Positions 34,001-44,596 of a stretch of 64,000 nt of DNA are shown here, in pieces. The stretch spans positions 6,448,001 to 6,512,000 of the forward strand of contig WOAB01000583.1 of assembly GCA_027886185.1 (NCBI GenBank), given 5' to 3'. The notes beneath the pieces are model-generated. The model saw only the letters and a program-made list of their open reading frames with translations. It searched no databases and had not been told where the DNA came from. The first letter of the stretch is position 1. Every line of letters starts with the position of its first letter. Source of the stretch: Rheum nobile. Its lineage: Eukaryota > Streptophyta > Magnoliopsida > Caryophyllales > Polygonaceae. A program made the translations under genes and the position numbers.

Positions 34001-35759
34001 GATTTGGAGGCATTACCTCTACGGTATAAGATGCCAAGTCTTCACCGACCACAAAAGTCTCAAGTACATATTTACTCAGAAGGAGTTAAATATGAGACAA
34101 CGCCGCTGGCTAGAGTTGCTCAAGGACTACGACATGGAGTTGTTGTATCATCCGGGCAAGGCTAATGTAGTAGCTGATGCGCTAAGCCGGAAGACAACGC
34201 ACGAGACTGTGGTTGCTCTACTTACTGCTCAGACCAAGCTAAACCAAGAGTCATGCGACATTGAAGTCTTGTATGACCAGCGTAGAGGGTACCTGAGTAT
34301 GATGGAGATTCAGGCTACACTACTGGATCAAATCAAAGAAAAGCAAGTGGATGACATCATCTTGGTAAAGTTAAGCAGTGAAGTGATGGATGGGAAAGCT
34401 CCCAGTTTTGTGGTTCAGGATGATGGATCACTTTGGTTTCAGGATCGGATCTGTGTGCCTGACACAGAAGGTCTTCGTCAGTTGGTGATGAGAGAAGCTC
34501 ATTCATCTGCTTATTCTGTGCATCCTGGCTCTAGCAAGATGTACAAGGATCTCAGGAAGAAGTTTTGGTGGCCAAACATGAAGTGGGACGTAGCAGACTT
34601 TATGGCAAAGTGCTTAACTTGCCAGAAGGTCAAGATCGAACACCACAGACCAGGTGATGAGATGCTACCTCTCCCCGTGCCAGAATGGAAATGGGAGGAC
34701 ATTTCCATGGACTTCGTCACTGGGCTACCCAAGACTCGAAGTCAGAGAGATGCTATCTGGGTAATTGTGGATAGGCTTACGAAGAGTGCTCATTTCATAG
34801 CCATCAAGACCACATGGGAAACCCAAAAGCTAGCCAAAGTTTACCAGAAGGAGATTGTCCGCTTACATGGCATTCCTAAGACCATTGTATCGGATCGAGA
34901 TGGCCGTTTCATGTCAAGATTCTGGAAGGAGCTTCATAAGGCTATGGGAACCGAGTTGAGGTTCAGTACAGCATTTCATCCTCAGACAGATGGCCAGTCT
35001 GAAAGGACCATCCAGACTCTAGAGGATATGCTTAGAGCTTGTGTGCTCGATCGTCCGACTAGCTGGGAGGACAGCTTGAGTCTGATTGAGTTCACGTACA
35101 ACAATAGCTGGCATGCTACAATCAAGATAGCTCCGTTTGAAGCTTTGTATGGTCACAGATGCAGATCTCCGATTTGTTGGGACGATAATGCCGACAAAAT
35201 TCTGCTTGGACCAGAGTTGGTCGAAAGGACGGCTTCAGACATTGCTTTCATTAGACAAAGAATGTTGACCGCTTAGAGTCGACAAAAGTCCTACGCAGAT
35301 CGGAAGCGCAGGACTGTCGAGTTCGAGGTCGGTGACAAGGTTTTTGTCAAGGTGTCGCCTTCCAAAGGAGTTTTCAGATTTGGTAAGCGTGGGAAGCTTA
35401 ACCCTCGCTACGTGGGACCATTCGAGATTCTGGATAGAGTGGGATCTCTAGCGTACCGTTTGGCGTTGCCACCATCGGCTCACCCGGTGCATAACGTGTT
35501 CCACGTGTCTTTACTCAGAAAGTATGTGCCAGATGAGTCTCATGTGCTTAGTTATAAGGACATCGAGATTCAAGCTAATGGTACTTATGAAGAGTTGCCC
35601 GTGCGCATTTTGGAGCATCGGGAGAAGCAATTGCGCAACAAGATCGTGCCGTTGGTACGAGTGCTGTGGTCCAAGTCAGGGACCGAAGAAGTTACTTGAG
35701 AGACGTGGGAAACCGAGTCAGATATGCTCAGGCGTTTTCCCGAGTTATTCTCGACCTAA
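31041..35759 (+). pseudogene. E5 gag-pol with chromodomain, one frame, five stops
   Basis: One continuous frame without frameshift. Gag (from 31041) has the Retrotrans_gag core (HWFSHMERLF...EWW). Two CCHC knuckles (about 32062-32165) read CYNCGTAGHKSTEC and CFGCGRDGHLQKFC. Protease has DSGA at 32412. Reverse transcriptase has KIDLRSGYHQ and FIDD at 33411. RNase H has YSDASKCGLG near 33856. Integrase has an HHCC finger (about 34500-34625) and the catalytic D, D (SDRDGRF, about 34890) and E (about 35001). A chromodomain (about 35590-35730) precedes the final TAA at 35757. Premature stops are TGA 32019, TAG 32166, TAA 32196, TAG 35274 and TGA 35697. The products would package RNA, copy it and integrate it at chromatin read by the chromodomain. 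Confidence 0.93.
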
Positions 35760-35780
35760 GTTTCGGGGTCGAAACTTCTT

Positions 35781-35795
35781 GTAAGGGGGAGGAGA
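35781..35795 (+). other. E5 polypurine tract
   Basis: GTAAGGGGGAGGAGA directly before the 3' LTR start TGTGATACC; it primes plus-strand synthesis. Confidence 0.9.
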
Positions 35796-38211
35796 TGTGA
35801 TACCCCGTAATTTTGTAAGGTTATTTTGGGAATTATGGAATTTTCCCGAGTACCCGTTGTGTACGTCGGATTTAATTCAGGTAGCTTGAGACATTCTGTA
35901 ATGTGCTCTATATCTGTAATATTTTTCTCAGTGAAATAATATACAGACAAGGTGCCTTGAATTTTAAATTGTCGTTCGCGTACGATAATTTTTATCCCGG
36001 TTTATCGTCAAGCTCGTTCAAAGCCGAATGGGCGGGAAAAGGGGGAAACGGCGATCGCCTTTCAGAAACGGCGACCGCCTTTCAGAAACGACGACCGCCG
36101 TGGTTGGGCCCGAGATGTCAGCTTGTCAGCTTCTAGCTGGCCGCGACAGGCCTAACGACGGCGACCGCCGCATTTACGGCGACCGCCGCAGGCAAAATTA
36201 CGGCGACCGCCGTGATTGTCCAGTGGGAATTGGCCGTTGGTCGCCGGCGTCGTTAGAGGCACGCCGTTGCGTCGTTTGCCGCATCTGAGGGTTTGCAGAT
36301 CACTCCTTGGGGTTTGCCTATAAATAGATGAGCTTGGGCATGGGTTTTGGGTCATCTACAACCCCGAATCGCTGCCAATTTCGCCTCTCGCCGGAGTTGT
36401 GTTTTCGCCGGAATTTGAAGGTCTCGCCGGTGTTGCTTTGGTGTGGTTCCAGAGTGCCTTTGTGAATCTTTTGGTTAGCCTTAGAGGTTAGAAGCCAAAG
36501 CAAGTCGAAGGAGGCCGAACCGCTCGTGTTTTGGGGTGAGTTTTCTCTCATTTCAGTCGGCCGTGTTCTTCACGACGACCGCCGTGATGAATACGGCGAC
36601 CGCCACCAAGAACAGCGACCGCCGCCAGTGCCCAGAATGCCTTTGTGGCTTTGGCTTGGTCGGTTGTCGTCGTGGCGTCTTTCCTTTCATGTTCTTTCGC
36701 CGTGTTTAGATTCGTACTGTTTATGTCGGATCTAACTTAGGGTTTCTTTTATGGGTCGACTCAAAGGTTGTTGTGCTGTCGGAGCTATACCGTGTCGAGC
36801 CCGGAATCCAGTGACGTCTTTAGACTATTCTACGGAGTAAGGCAAGTGGCGGTTCGCTCTTGCTCTTTCGTTCCATATTTACATTAATTATCAGTAGTTT
36901 ATCTGAGTAATTAATTTGGAATGAATATTCTGTTTGTCTGGAAACGGTTTTGATAAACTGTTTTGAAAATCATATAATAGGTTGTATATCTGTTAGAACA
37001 ACGCTATTATCTGTGATCGCCTTTCGGGCCTTTATGTGGATTTATCCTGTAAATGTTGTGGTGCTGTAACTGTTTAGTTAGCACTGTTAGATAGGAACGT
37101 TACTCGGACTATGTCCAGTCGTTTCTTTATAATCTGGTATCGGGATGGCTCGTCCCCATCTGGTACTATTCTATGATCATGATCGGTCTCTTACATATGT
37201 GTGTAGAGACATGACACTTAGCTGGTGTCACAAACCTTTCGGTATACGTCACTCTCGACGAAACGTATACTAAGATGTGTTGTCCCACTGGTGGGGTACA
37301 CATGTAAAAGTCTATAACGTGATGTGTGTTTTTGAAACATAAATCAGATAAGTGCTACCTTGACGCACATAATTAATACACCTTGGGCGAGTAGTGCAGC
37401 TAAGTTCAGTGCAGCTAGGAAAACTCGTCTTGACTTGAATGTAGTACGTTCTCTTTCCAATCTGGATTCGCTATAGGCGATGAGGTTGGTCGTGAACCGA
37501 AGCATCTCAGTCAGTTTTAAATCATTGTTGAATGATTCTGTAACTTTCCAGATTTGTCATTACTTTCTTAAAGACTCATTTCCATTGGAGTCTTCTTTCG
37601 AGTCGATTTCTGTGAAGATTCAGTCTTCCAGAATCTTCTCTTGTGCATACCTCTTGTTTATTCCAGTAGGAATATGATGGTTGACTACCGTTATCGGTTA
37701 TTATCCGAGAAGCGATGAGTCTAACCTAATATGACTGCTTCGAACCAGTCTGCTTTATACCCTTGCTAGTCTATTCATTTAGACTAACCAACCAATATTT
37801 TTCTCTTGCATGGTTGGCTGGTGTCATCCGTTTGATTCGGCACATCAGTTAAGAAGTAGCTCAGAAGATTAGAAGGACTATGGAGTTGGCGGTGATTTTT
37901 GAATGTTTTAATTATTTCTTTAATCAGGTTATGATCCTTTGGACAATAACTCCGATTGTAACTTACTTTCTTAGTCTTCCGCTGTGTTTGGTTTAAACTA
38001 TGTTTTAACCTATTCGGGATTGGGTTGTAATTCTGTAACTCTTGTTTCCTCAACAATGTTATGTTTTGGAATTTAATGCTTGATCTTTGTGTATCAATTG
38101 CATTTCATAAATTGTATTTATTTGGTAAAGCCTTGGGTGATCTCGGTAAGGAACATTGGGGTCACTGGCGGTAATACATTTCCAAAAGGGTTAAGTTTTG
38201 GGGGTGTTACA
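35796..38211 (+). repeat. E5 3' LTR (2416 bp)
   Basis: About 79 bases longer than the 5' LTR, largely through extra GGCGACCGCC-type units at 36048-36101, 36157-36212 and 36572-36625 (nine in total against five). It carries the two-hairpin module at 37763-37848. Confidence 0.95.
37763..37848 (+). other. conserved two-hairpin LTR module (E5 3' LTR)
   Basis: Identical in arrangement to 29135-29220. Confidence 0.65.
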
Positions 38212-38373
38212 ATTACCAACACAACCACTTAATTAAGTACATAATCAACATTCATCACAAATCCACGTATTCAGGTACACAACCAATATCATTAACACAA
38301 CCACTTAATCCAGTACACAACCAACATTCAACACATAACCAACACACACAACCACCAACACCGCCAATCCAAC

Positions 38374-38602
38374 CTCCGTCTCCACCACCACATCACCAGG
38401 TGAGACAATTCACAACATCTCCATCTCCACCCCCACATCACCAAGGTGAGACAATTGACAACATCTCCGTCTCCACCCCCACATCACCAAGGTGAGACAA
38501 TTTACAACATCTCCGTCTCCACCCCCACATCACCAAGGTGAGACAATTCACAACATCTCCGTCTCCACCCCCACATCACCAAGGTGAGACAATTCACAAC
38601 CT
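38374..38602. repeat. 46-bp minisatellite in E4
   Basis: About four and a half units, each ACATCACCAAGGTGAGACAA plus TTNACAACATCTCC plus GTCTCCACCCCC. The internal CACCAAGGTGAG is itself nearly palindromic. Units differ by single substitutions. Confidence 0.9.
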
Positions 38603-38856
38603 CCAAAACCCACTATCCATCACCATACCAACCAATCAAACAACACGACGACAGTCAAAATCACATAACCACACCTCATCACACATTATCACATATCATC
38701 ACACACACATTATAACATATCCTCACACACACATCATCACACAATATCACACACATATATATATATTCACCCAAGTAACTTTAAAATCAATAATCCAATC
38801 AAACCACATCAGTCAATCTACAACACGGGACAATTACTAATGTACCCACACATTCA

Positions 38857-38998
38857 CACACACACAATCCAACACACGCATACACACATTCAATCCAACA
38901 CACACATACGATCCACACACACACACACATTCAATCCAACACACACATACGATCCACACACACACACACACACATTCAATCCAACACACACATACGAT

Positions 38999-39048
<50 letters not shown>

Positions 39049-39135
39049 TCAATCCAACACACACATACGATCCACACACACACACACACACACATTCAAT
39101 CCAACACACCCACACGATCCAACGCACACACACGT
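38857..39135. repeat. composite (AC)n / ATTCAATCCA repeat in E4
   Basis: Blocks of ATTCAATCCAACACACACAT and ACGATCC alternate with (CA)n runs of increasing then decreasing length, the longest at about 39002-39046. This is a higher-order array made from a microsatellite and a spacer, not a plain microsatellite. Confidence 0.85.
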
Positions 39136-40318
39136 GTCAACAGACACTATCAACAACAATCAATCACATTTAGTCACAATTGACTACCACGTCAACATTT
39201 AATCAAATACGATACAAGACAAATCATATCACACGCACATACCCATATTCAACCAAGCAACGGTAAACTTAATTATGAAATAAACTGGGCATAAAACAAT
39301 TTATAAAAATATAAAGTTAGCAAGAATCCTCTTGCCTCAAGTCGAACCACAACGACCCCAGAGGTCTCCAAACCACTCGAACGAACCTGCGAAATCAATC
39401 CGAGCAAATCTCTGGCGTTAATTAACTCATACCAATGCACTACTAACAAACCCCCAAATTTCACCTTATCAACAACCCTAAAATCAAATCCTTAATTAAT
39501 TAAGCAAACCACCAAATTCCAAACTCCAATCAAAGTTTCAATTCAGCCAAACCCCCACAAAATAACCCAAAGTTTGCTGCACAAATCAACAATTCAGCCC
39601 CAAACTCACACATCTCGATCACATATATACAGATTTAGCAACTACTATATGTTCATATATAACATCCATTCGAACCCCCAACCAAAACCGATCAAAGGTT
39701 TACCTTGTCCCGTCGACAACCACCTTCAGTAGCCACCAGAGATGCTCCTCGATGCCGGAGACGACGGCGGCAACACCAGCAGAAAACACAGCACAGCAAC
39801 AACGAACACACACAGCAGCAACAACAACGACCGAGCTTCTCGTCGCCGGAACTCAGCAACGGCGACGTCTCCTTTCAGCGAACATCAGCAACACGGGTAC
39901 GTAGCTCACCGGAGAAGATGACGGCGGTCCGGTCCAGGTCGATCTCGCTAGAGGGGACGACCGAGCTGGGCACGGGAGAACAGAGGCGGCTGAACATGGG
40001 AGGAGCGAACCACTGAGCACCGGAGACGGTAGGAGGAGGCGGAGACACGGCTGGGCAGCTGGGAGAGAGAGAGCACCGACTCATGAGAGAGAGAGGAAAC
40101 AAAAATGGCAGAGATGAGTTTTTGGTCTGATATTTCGGTTCTCTGCAACCCAAACTTTACCCCAAATCTTCATTCTAATCCCTATCCAAAAAAATCAGAT
40201 GAGTCGGCCTTAAGGGATTTTATCCTTTCAAATTCCCTTTTTTTTTTAATTTAATAAAATCCCAAAAATCTTATTTACCATTTTGCCATTTTTATAGCCT
40301 TTGGGGTATTTCATCTAG

Positions 40319-41664
40319 GAGTTATTATCAGGTTTGAGGTGCCATTTGGATGGGTTTAGAGCACAATTGTGGAGTTGAGAGTTAGAGACTAGAAGTAAAG
40401 AAATCATGGGATTTACAAAGGTTTAAAGTGCATTGAAGAGTAGAAGAACAGTGGGTTGAATTCAAATTGTTCGTTCTCTTTACTCAGATGTCCAAATGGA
40501 GTGATTCTAATTCGAGGAGTTAGATCTTGAAGTCTACTGCAAGTCCTCAAAATATGAGCGCAATCCGAGTTGGGAATCAAAAGTTATGGCATTTTTACTA
40601 AAGTGTCGCAGAAGCTGAAGAAGACACCGTCACCGCACCCCGCGGCGAACCTTACAGAGAAGAGGCCGTGATTCTGGAGTACCACCGCACCCCACGGTGG
40701 GTGTCACCGCACCCAGCGGTGGCGATGCGCTGAAGATATTTCCGAGTTTTTATTTCCCGTTTTATTTTATTTCCGAGACTTTGTTTCCAAGTTTGTTTAT
40801 TTCTTTTCTTTATTTCTGAATTATTTTCTTAGTATTTAAGTTAAGTTTAAGACTCTTTTAGAGGATCCATTCTCAAACCCTAGTTGCCACCGTTCTTAGT
40901 TTTTCTCTCAAAAACCTTATGGAGAACTAAACATCCATTGTTGTACTTGACGTTTTGAAGCCTTCAATTGATTGGTTGTGAGTTTTCTACTCTTGTTCGA
41001 TTTCCTATCTAGTTGGATTAATTCTCTTGTGCTTGAATGTTTATTGTTTTATGTTGATTTATCTAGAGTAGCTACCTAGGTTTATTGATATCTTCCTAAT
41101 ATCTAGGACTTGTGATTCCGGGTTCGGGTTGCATATCTAGTAGTACACACGATTTACATAAGCGGGTTGCGAGTGTTCATCGTGAGAGAGAGTTAATTGC
41201 ATGCTATAGTAACGGGTTATTTCTATTGCATGTATCTTGTTGAATCCTTGGTTGAATGCTATTGCTTTATTGAGTCTTGAAGGTTTTTGGATTTGATTTA
41301 GTAATAAGTACTATTAGGGCTGGTAGAACTAATAGTTACCTATGATCGGGATAAGAACAACTAAAGGAAAGATAAGAACTTGAGAATAATAGAATTCAGT
41401 GATCAACCATATCTCTTGTTGTGTGGATCTTTGTCAAGTGTGGCGCCTTCCTCATATCATATTCACATCCTTTACTTTGTTTTCTTGCTTTATTTACTTG
41501 GTTCGAAATACTACAAACCCCCCCCCTAGTTCCTAGTTGGTGACTTGAAAAACACAAGAATTGATAACCTGATTCCCTGTAGGATCGACCCTGACTTGCT
41601 TGCTATACTCTTTAGTAGGTACTTTAGGATTTCTTTGATTAGGCATACGACTTTAAGCCTGTCA
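40319..41664 (+). repeat. E3 5' LTR, remainder
   Basis: Continues the LTR after E4. It ends AGCCTGTCA at 41664 and aligns with 44628-45995. It contains three GC-rich CACCGCACCC-GCGGTG motifs (40629-40723); the 3' LTR has one more. Confidence 0.92.
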
Positions 41665-41668
41665 AATT

Positions 41669-41686
41669 TGGCGCCGTTGCTGGGGA
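41669..41686 (+). other. E3 primer-binding site (tRNA-Asp type)
   Basis: TGGCGCCGTTGCTGGGGA, four bases after the LTR; typical of Athila/Tat-type elements. Confidence 0.88.
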
Positions 41687-41788
41687 ATCAAAATTTCTGT
41701 TTTTGTGGTTTTGTTTGTTATCAACTTTCGTGTGGACCTATCTTATGGTCCACACTCGTGCTACTGATTTTTTTTTTTTGATACAGAA

Positions 41789-43180
41789 ATGGAGTTATGG
41801 GGAGAGCCGCAATATGACCCATACTCCTACGCATACACTCTAGGGTGGAGAGATCACCCCAATTCGAGCTATGGGTACCAACAATATCCTCTATATGGTC
41901 ATGACTACCTGGAGTTCTACCCGGAGCCACAATCGTTCTACCAGTAGGGTGCTCCACAACAGTACAATCCGGCCTATGAGCATAGCCCGCCAGTGTCGAA
42001 TCCTAGTTCCTCCTTGTCAACTGAAGATATGCTCTAAGCTCTGGATAAACATTTCAGCACTAGTGTTGAAACTAGGGAGTCAAGCATCAAGAATCTAGAG
42101 AAACGGATGAGACAAATGGTTGAAGCTATCACAAAGACCGATGCAAAGATTTCGGGACTTCTACCGTCTCAAACGGTAGTTAACCCGAGAGAAAATATTA
42201 GTGTCGTGACGCTTAGAAGTGGTAAGCAGCTGAACATCGCTCCTAGTGCTGAAGAGGATGACACAGAAGGCGAGAACTCTCTGTCGAGTTCACCGCACCT
42301 GCGGCAGGCGGATCGCACCCGCGGTGGGACTCCAAAAGACCGACCGCACCCCGCGCCACTCTCACCGCACCCAGCGGCGGAACAAACTGAGAGTCCTGCA
42401 TCTTCACCGCACTCGCGGTCATCTGACCGCACCCGCGGAGGCGTTGTGGGATTTTCCGAGAATTCCTCTGCGAATATGACCACACCCGCGGTGGAATCTG
42501 ACCAGGCCAGCGGTTCACTCAAGGAGTTGGGTCGTCCAGACAATATTTGGGACCACAAGGTGCTTTCTGAGGAAGAGTATTTCTTGGGACTGGAGGAATT
42601 CAGCGACCAAGAGGAGGAGAGCCGCGATTGCGGAAACGATCCTGCGATGCCCGTCCCTCTCGAAAATGCCCTGACAGCCCCCGACCCTCTCGAGGCCGCC
42701 TATGATGAGTACGTGCGTCTAAACTCCTCCCCGCTCGTTGCGCTGCACCCCGTCACACCCTTCCCTGAGGCATTACATGTTACTCGAAGGCTGAAGAACA
42801 TCAATGAAATCTATGAGGCCTTCAGTAAATGCGCAGAAACCGTTCCTTTGGTCACACTGGAAAACAACATCCCTCGCTGCACAGAATTTTTAAGGGCGCT
42901 GGGCAATATCAAAAAGAAACCGAAGGGGAAGCACAAGAAGGCGGCCTTGGTACAAATGGCGGATTTCTATACGCTGGATACGGGGCAGGACAAACATGCA
43001 GCCCCTGAGATGTTGGGTAGGCCATTTCTGAAGATGGCAAGTGCAATCATGGGCGTATACAGCAGTCCACCCATCATGAAGTGCAGGAGAATGGGGAAAA
43101 AACTCAACATGGAGTATACAAAGAGACATCCCCCTAATATAGATCCCAGGAGTTCAGTTGCTGTGTGTAACCCGAGTTGA
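41789..43180 (+). pseudogene. E3 gag remnant joined to the end of a protease-like region
   Basis: From ATG 41789 one frame runs to 43180 with stops at 41945 (TAG) and 42035 (TAA). It has a Tyr/Pro-rich N-terminus, then KNLEKRMRQM and VNPRENISVVTLRSGKQL, the Athila gag signature. A variable region encoded by GC-rich repeats follows (42289-42494). The end has GRPFLKMASAIMGVY, matching the C-terminal edge of the Athila protease domain (LLGRPFL). Reverse transcriptase, RNase H and integrase are missing, so a large internal deletion fused these parts. This supports the view that E3 was mobilised in trans. Confidence 0.78.
42289..42494 (+). repeat. GC-rich self-complementary motif array inside E3 gag
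   Basis: Six to seven variants of CACCGCACCC(C)GCGGTG, spaced irregularly, read as Pro/His/Arg/Gly-rich protein. The same motif occurs in both E3 LTRs (40629-40723, 44939-45055) and in the E6 LTR (61904-61942, 62328-62435). Confidence 0.8.
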
Positions 43181-44580
43181 GGTTGTCTGAGTAGGATGTC
43201 GAGCCACGGTAATAACTAAGGCGCTATCCGGGAGGCAATCCGAGGTATGTTTTTCTTTGTGTGTTTTTGCATTTGTTTTTAATGTGTTCTTGCTTTGTTT
43301 TTGTTTTTCTTTGTTTCCGACTAACTTGCAGGGAGGAGACCCTATGCGAATTGAAGAAGGTGTTTCCCACACCATTATAAGTCTTCTTTTGCCCTGCACT
43401 GAAAATAAAATCCCCGAAAAAACCTTAAACGGGGATCAACAAAAAAAAAAAAAACGAAAAAACCTTAAACGGATTTTAAAAAAAAAACAAAAAAAAAAAG
43501 TTGTACCGAAGGCCAGTTGTCCAGAGTTCCCCACATAGAAGGTGCGCATCATGTTGTCAAAGAGGAGACATTCGCCACACATTTTTTTTTGACAACGATG
43601 ATGGCCCTACAATTGACAGCTGAGGAGGAGGAACACTAGAGCCCCCATCACGATTACATATGGGCTCCACCATGTGTTCATTGAAGGTCGTGCAGCCCCG
43701 AATTCTTTGATATACCACTATTCACCAAAGTGGTTTCCTTTTGGTTGCACAGTAGGAGAATATTATTGATCAAGAAGACACCCGTCCAACACCAGAGACA
43801 TGAGCTTTATTGAGAAGACCGCCAGCAACAAAGGAAGTGTCCAAGCAGCTTGCGGCGTTTGTGAGTTATTTTTTGCTCTTTCCTGTGCTTCTATTCTTTT
43901 GTCTTTCATTACATTGAGGACAATGCAATGTTTAAGTATGGGGGAAAGTTCTATACTTGCTATGTCATTGAGGAGAAAATTAAAAAAATTGAAAAAGGCA
44001 AAAAATTGAAAAAAGGCAAAAAATTGAAATCCTGGGATAAGTCGAAAATCCGAAAGGGCGGCCTAGGTAATAAGCAGGTGGCTTGGACCAGCATTAGGCT
44101 GGGGTAATAATTGGTCAAGAGTGATGTGAGCATATGTGAGCCCATCTATTGAAAAATGAAATGAGTGGCTTGGTGAAAACCCGAAAGGGCGCCTTGGCAA
44201 AATGAGTGAAAAGAAGAAGAGTGATTTTTAGGAATCATCATTTTACCTGGCGTAGCGACATAAGAAGAGGTGATATAAGGAGGATTCGGGTAGGTCACTC
44301 TGGGAGGCATAAGAAGATAGATGGGAGATTAGGATTATATTTTATTCACTCTATGGTGTTCGGGATAAGCTTGGGGAAAGTACTCTGCTTTCCTTTTAGC
44401 TTTGGTGTGTGGTGGTGTTGTATTATTGTATGTTGTGTTGTGCTGTGCTTATTGTGTTGGTACCTGGAGTTTATTGTTAGGTGAAATTCTTGGAGGGATT
44501 GAGTTTTCTATACTTCCTGAAACCTTGGGGATTGATTGAAGGAGTAGGTTGACTTTAGCTTACTCGAGGACGAGCAAGGT
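43181..44580 (+). other. E3 non-coding 3' interior
   Basis: No long coding frame. It contains A-rich runs (43440-43498) and an Athila-style internal motif ATTGAGGACAATGCAATG then TTTAAGTATGGGGG (about 43914-43945). CCGAAAGGGCG-containing sequence is repeated at about 44047 and 44180. Confidence 0.6.
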
Positions 44581-44596
44581 TTAAGCATGGGGGATT
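44580..44596 (+). other. E3 polypurine tract
   Basis: TTTAAGCATGGGGGATT immediately before the 3' LTR, following ACTCGAGGACGAGCAAGG, the usual Athila-type context. Confidence 0.85.

Larger units (their letters stand above)
27247..38211 (+). mobile_element. E5: complete Tekay-like (chromovirus) Ty3/gypsy element
   Basis: 10,965 bp. The 5' LTR is 27247-29583 and the 3' LTR 35796-38211, both TGTGATACCCCG...GGGGGTGTTACA. It is flanked by the 5-bp duplication ATTAC (27242-27246 and 38212-38216). Order inside: tRNA-Met primer site, an extra acidic ORF (29794-30750), gag-pol with a C-terminal chromodomain (31041-35759), and a purine tract. A chromodomain after integrase places it with chromoviruses, Tekay/Del-like. 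The LTRs differ mainly by a few transitions and by copy number of a GC-rich motif, so insertion is fairly recent. It is the innermost, youngest level of the nest. Five in-frame stops make gag-pol non-functional. Confidence 0.95.
25990..40313 (-). mobile_element. E4: solo LTR of a Tekay-like element, split by E5
   Basis: Starts TGTAACACCCCC and ends GGGGTATTTCA on the plus strand, i.e. TGAAATACCCC...GGGGGTGTTACA on its own strand, the end pattern of the Tekay-like LTRs here. It is flanked by TCTAG (25985-25989 and 40314-40318). After removing E5 and one ATTAC copy it is about 3.35 kb with no primer site, purine tract or coding sequence. It therefore reads as a single LTR left by recombination between the LTRs of a larger element. 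The left part has the two-hairpin module (26364-26446). The right part holds a minisatellite, an AC-rich composite repeat and a GC-richer stretch (39705-40080). Confidence 0.85.

Noticed and set aside
38390..38602. CRISPR-like array
   Set aside because: Units are uniform tandem 46-mers without unique spacers, within a plant LTR; it is a minisatellite.
38837..39202. long frames of Val/Cys or His/Thr repeats on both strands
   Set aside because: They are translations of the (AC)n composite repeat.
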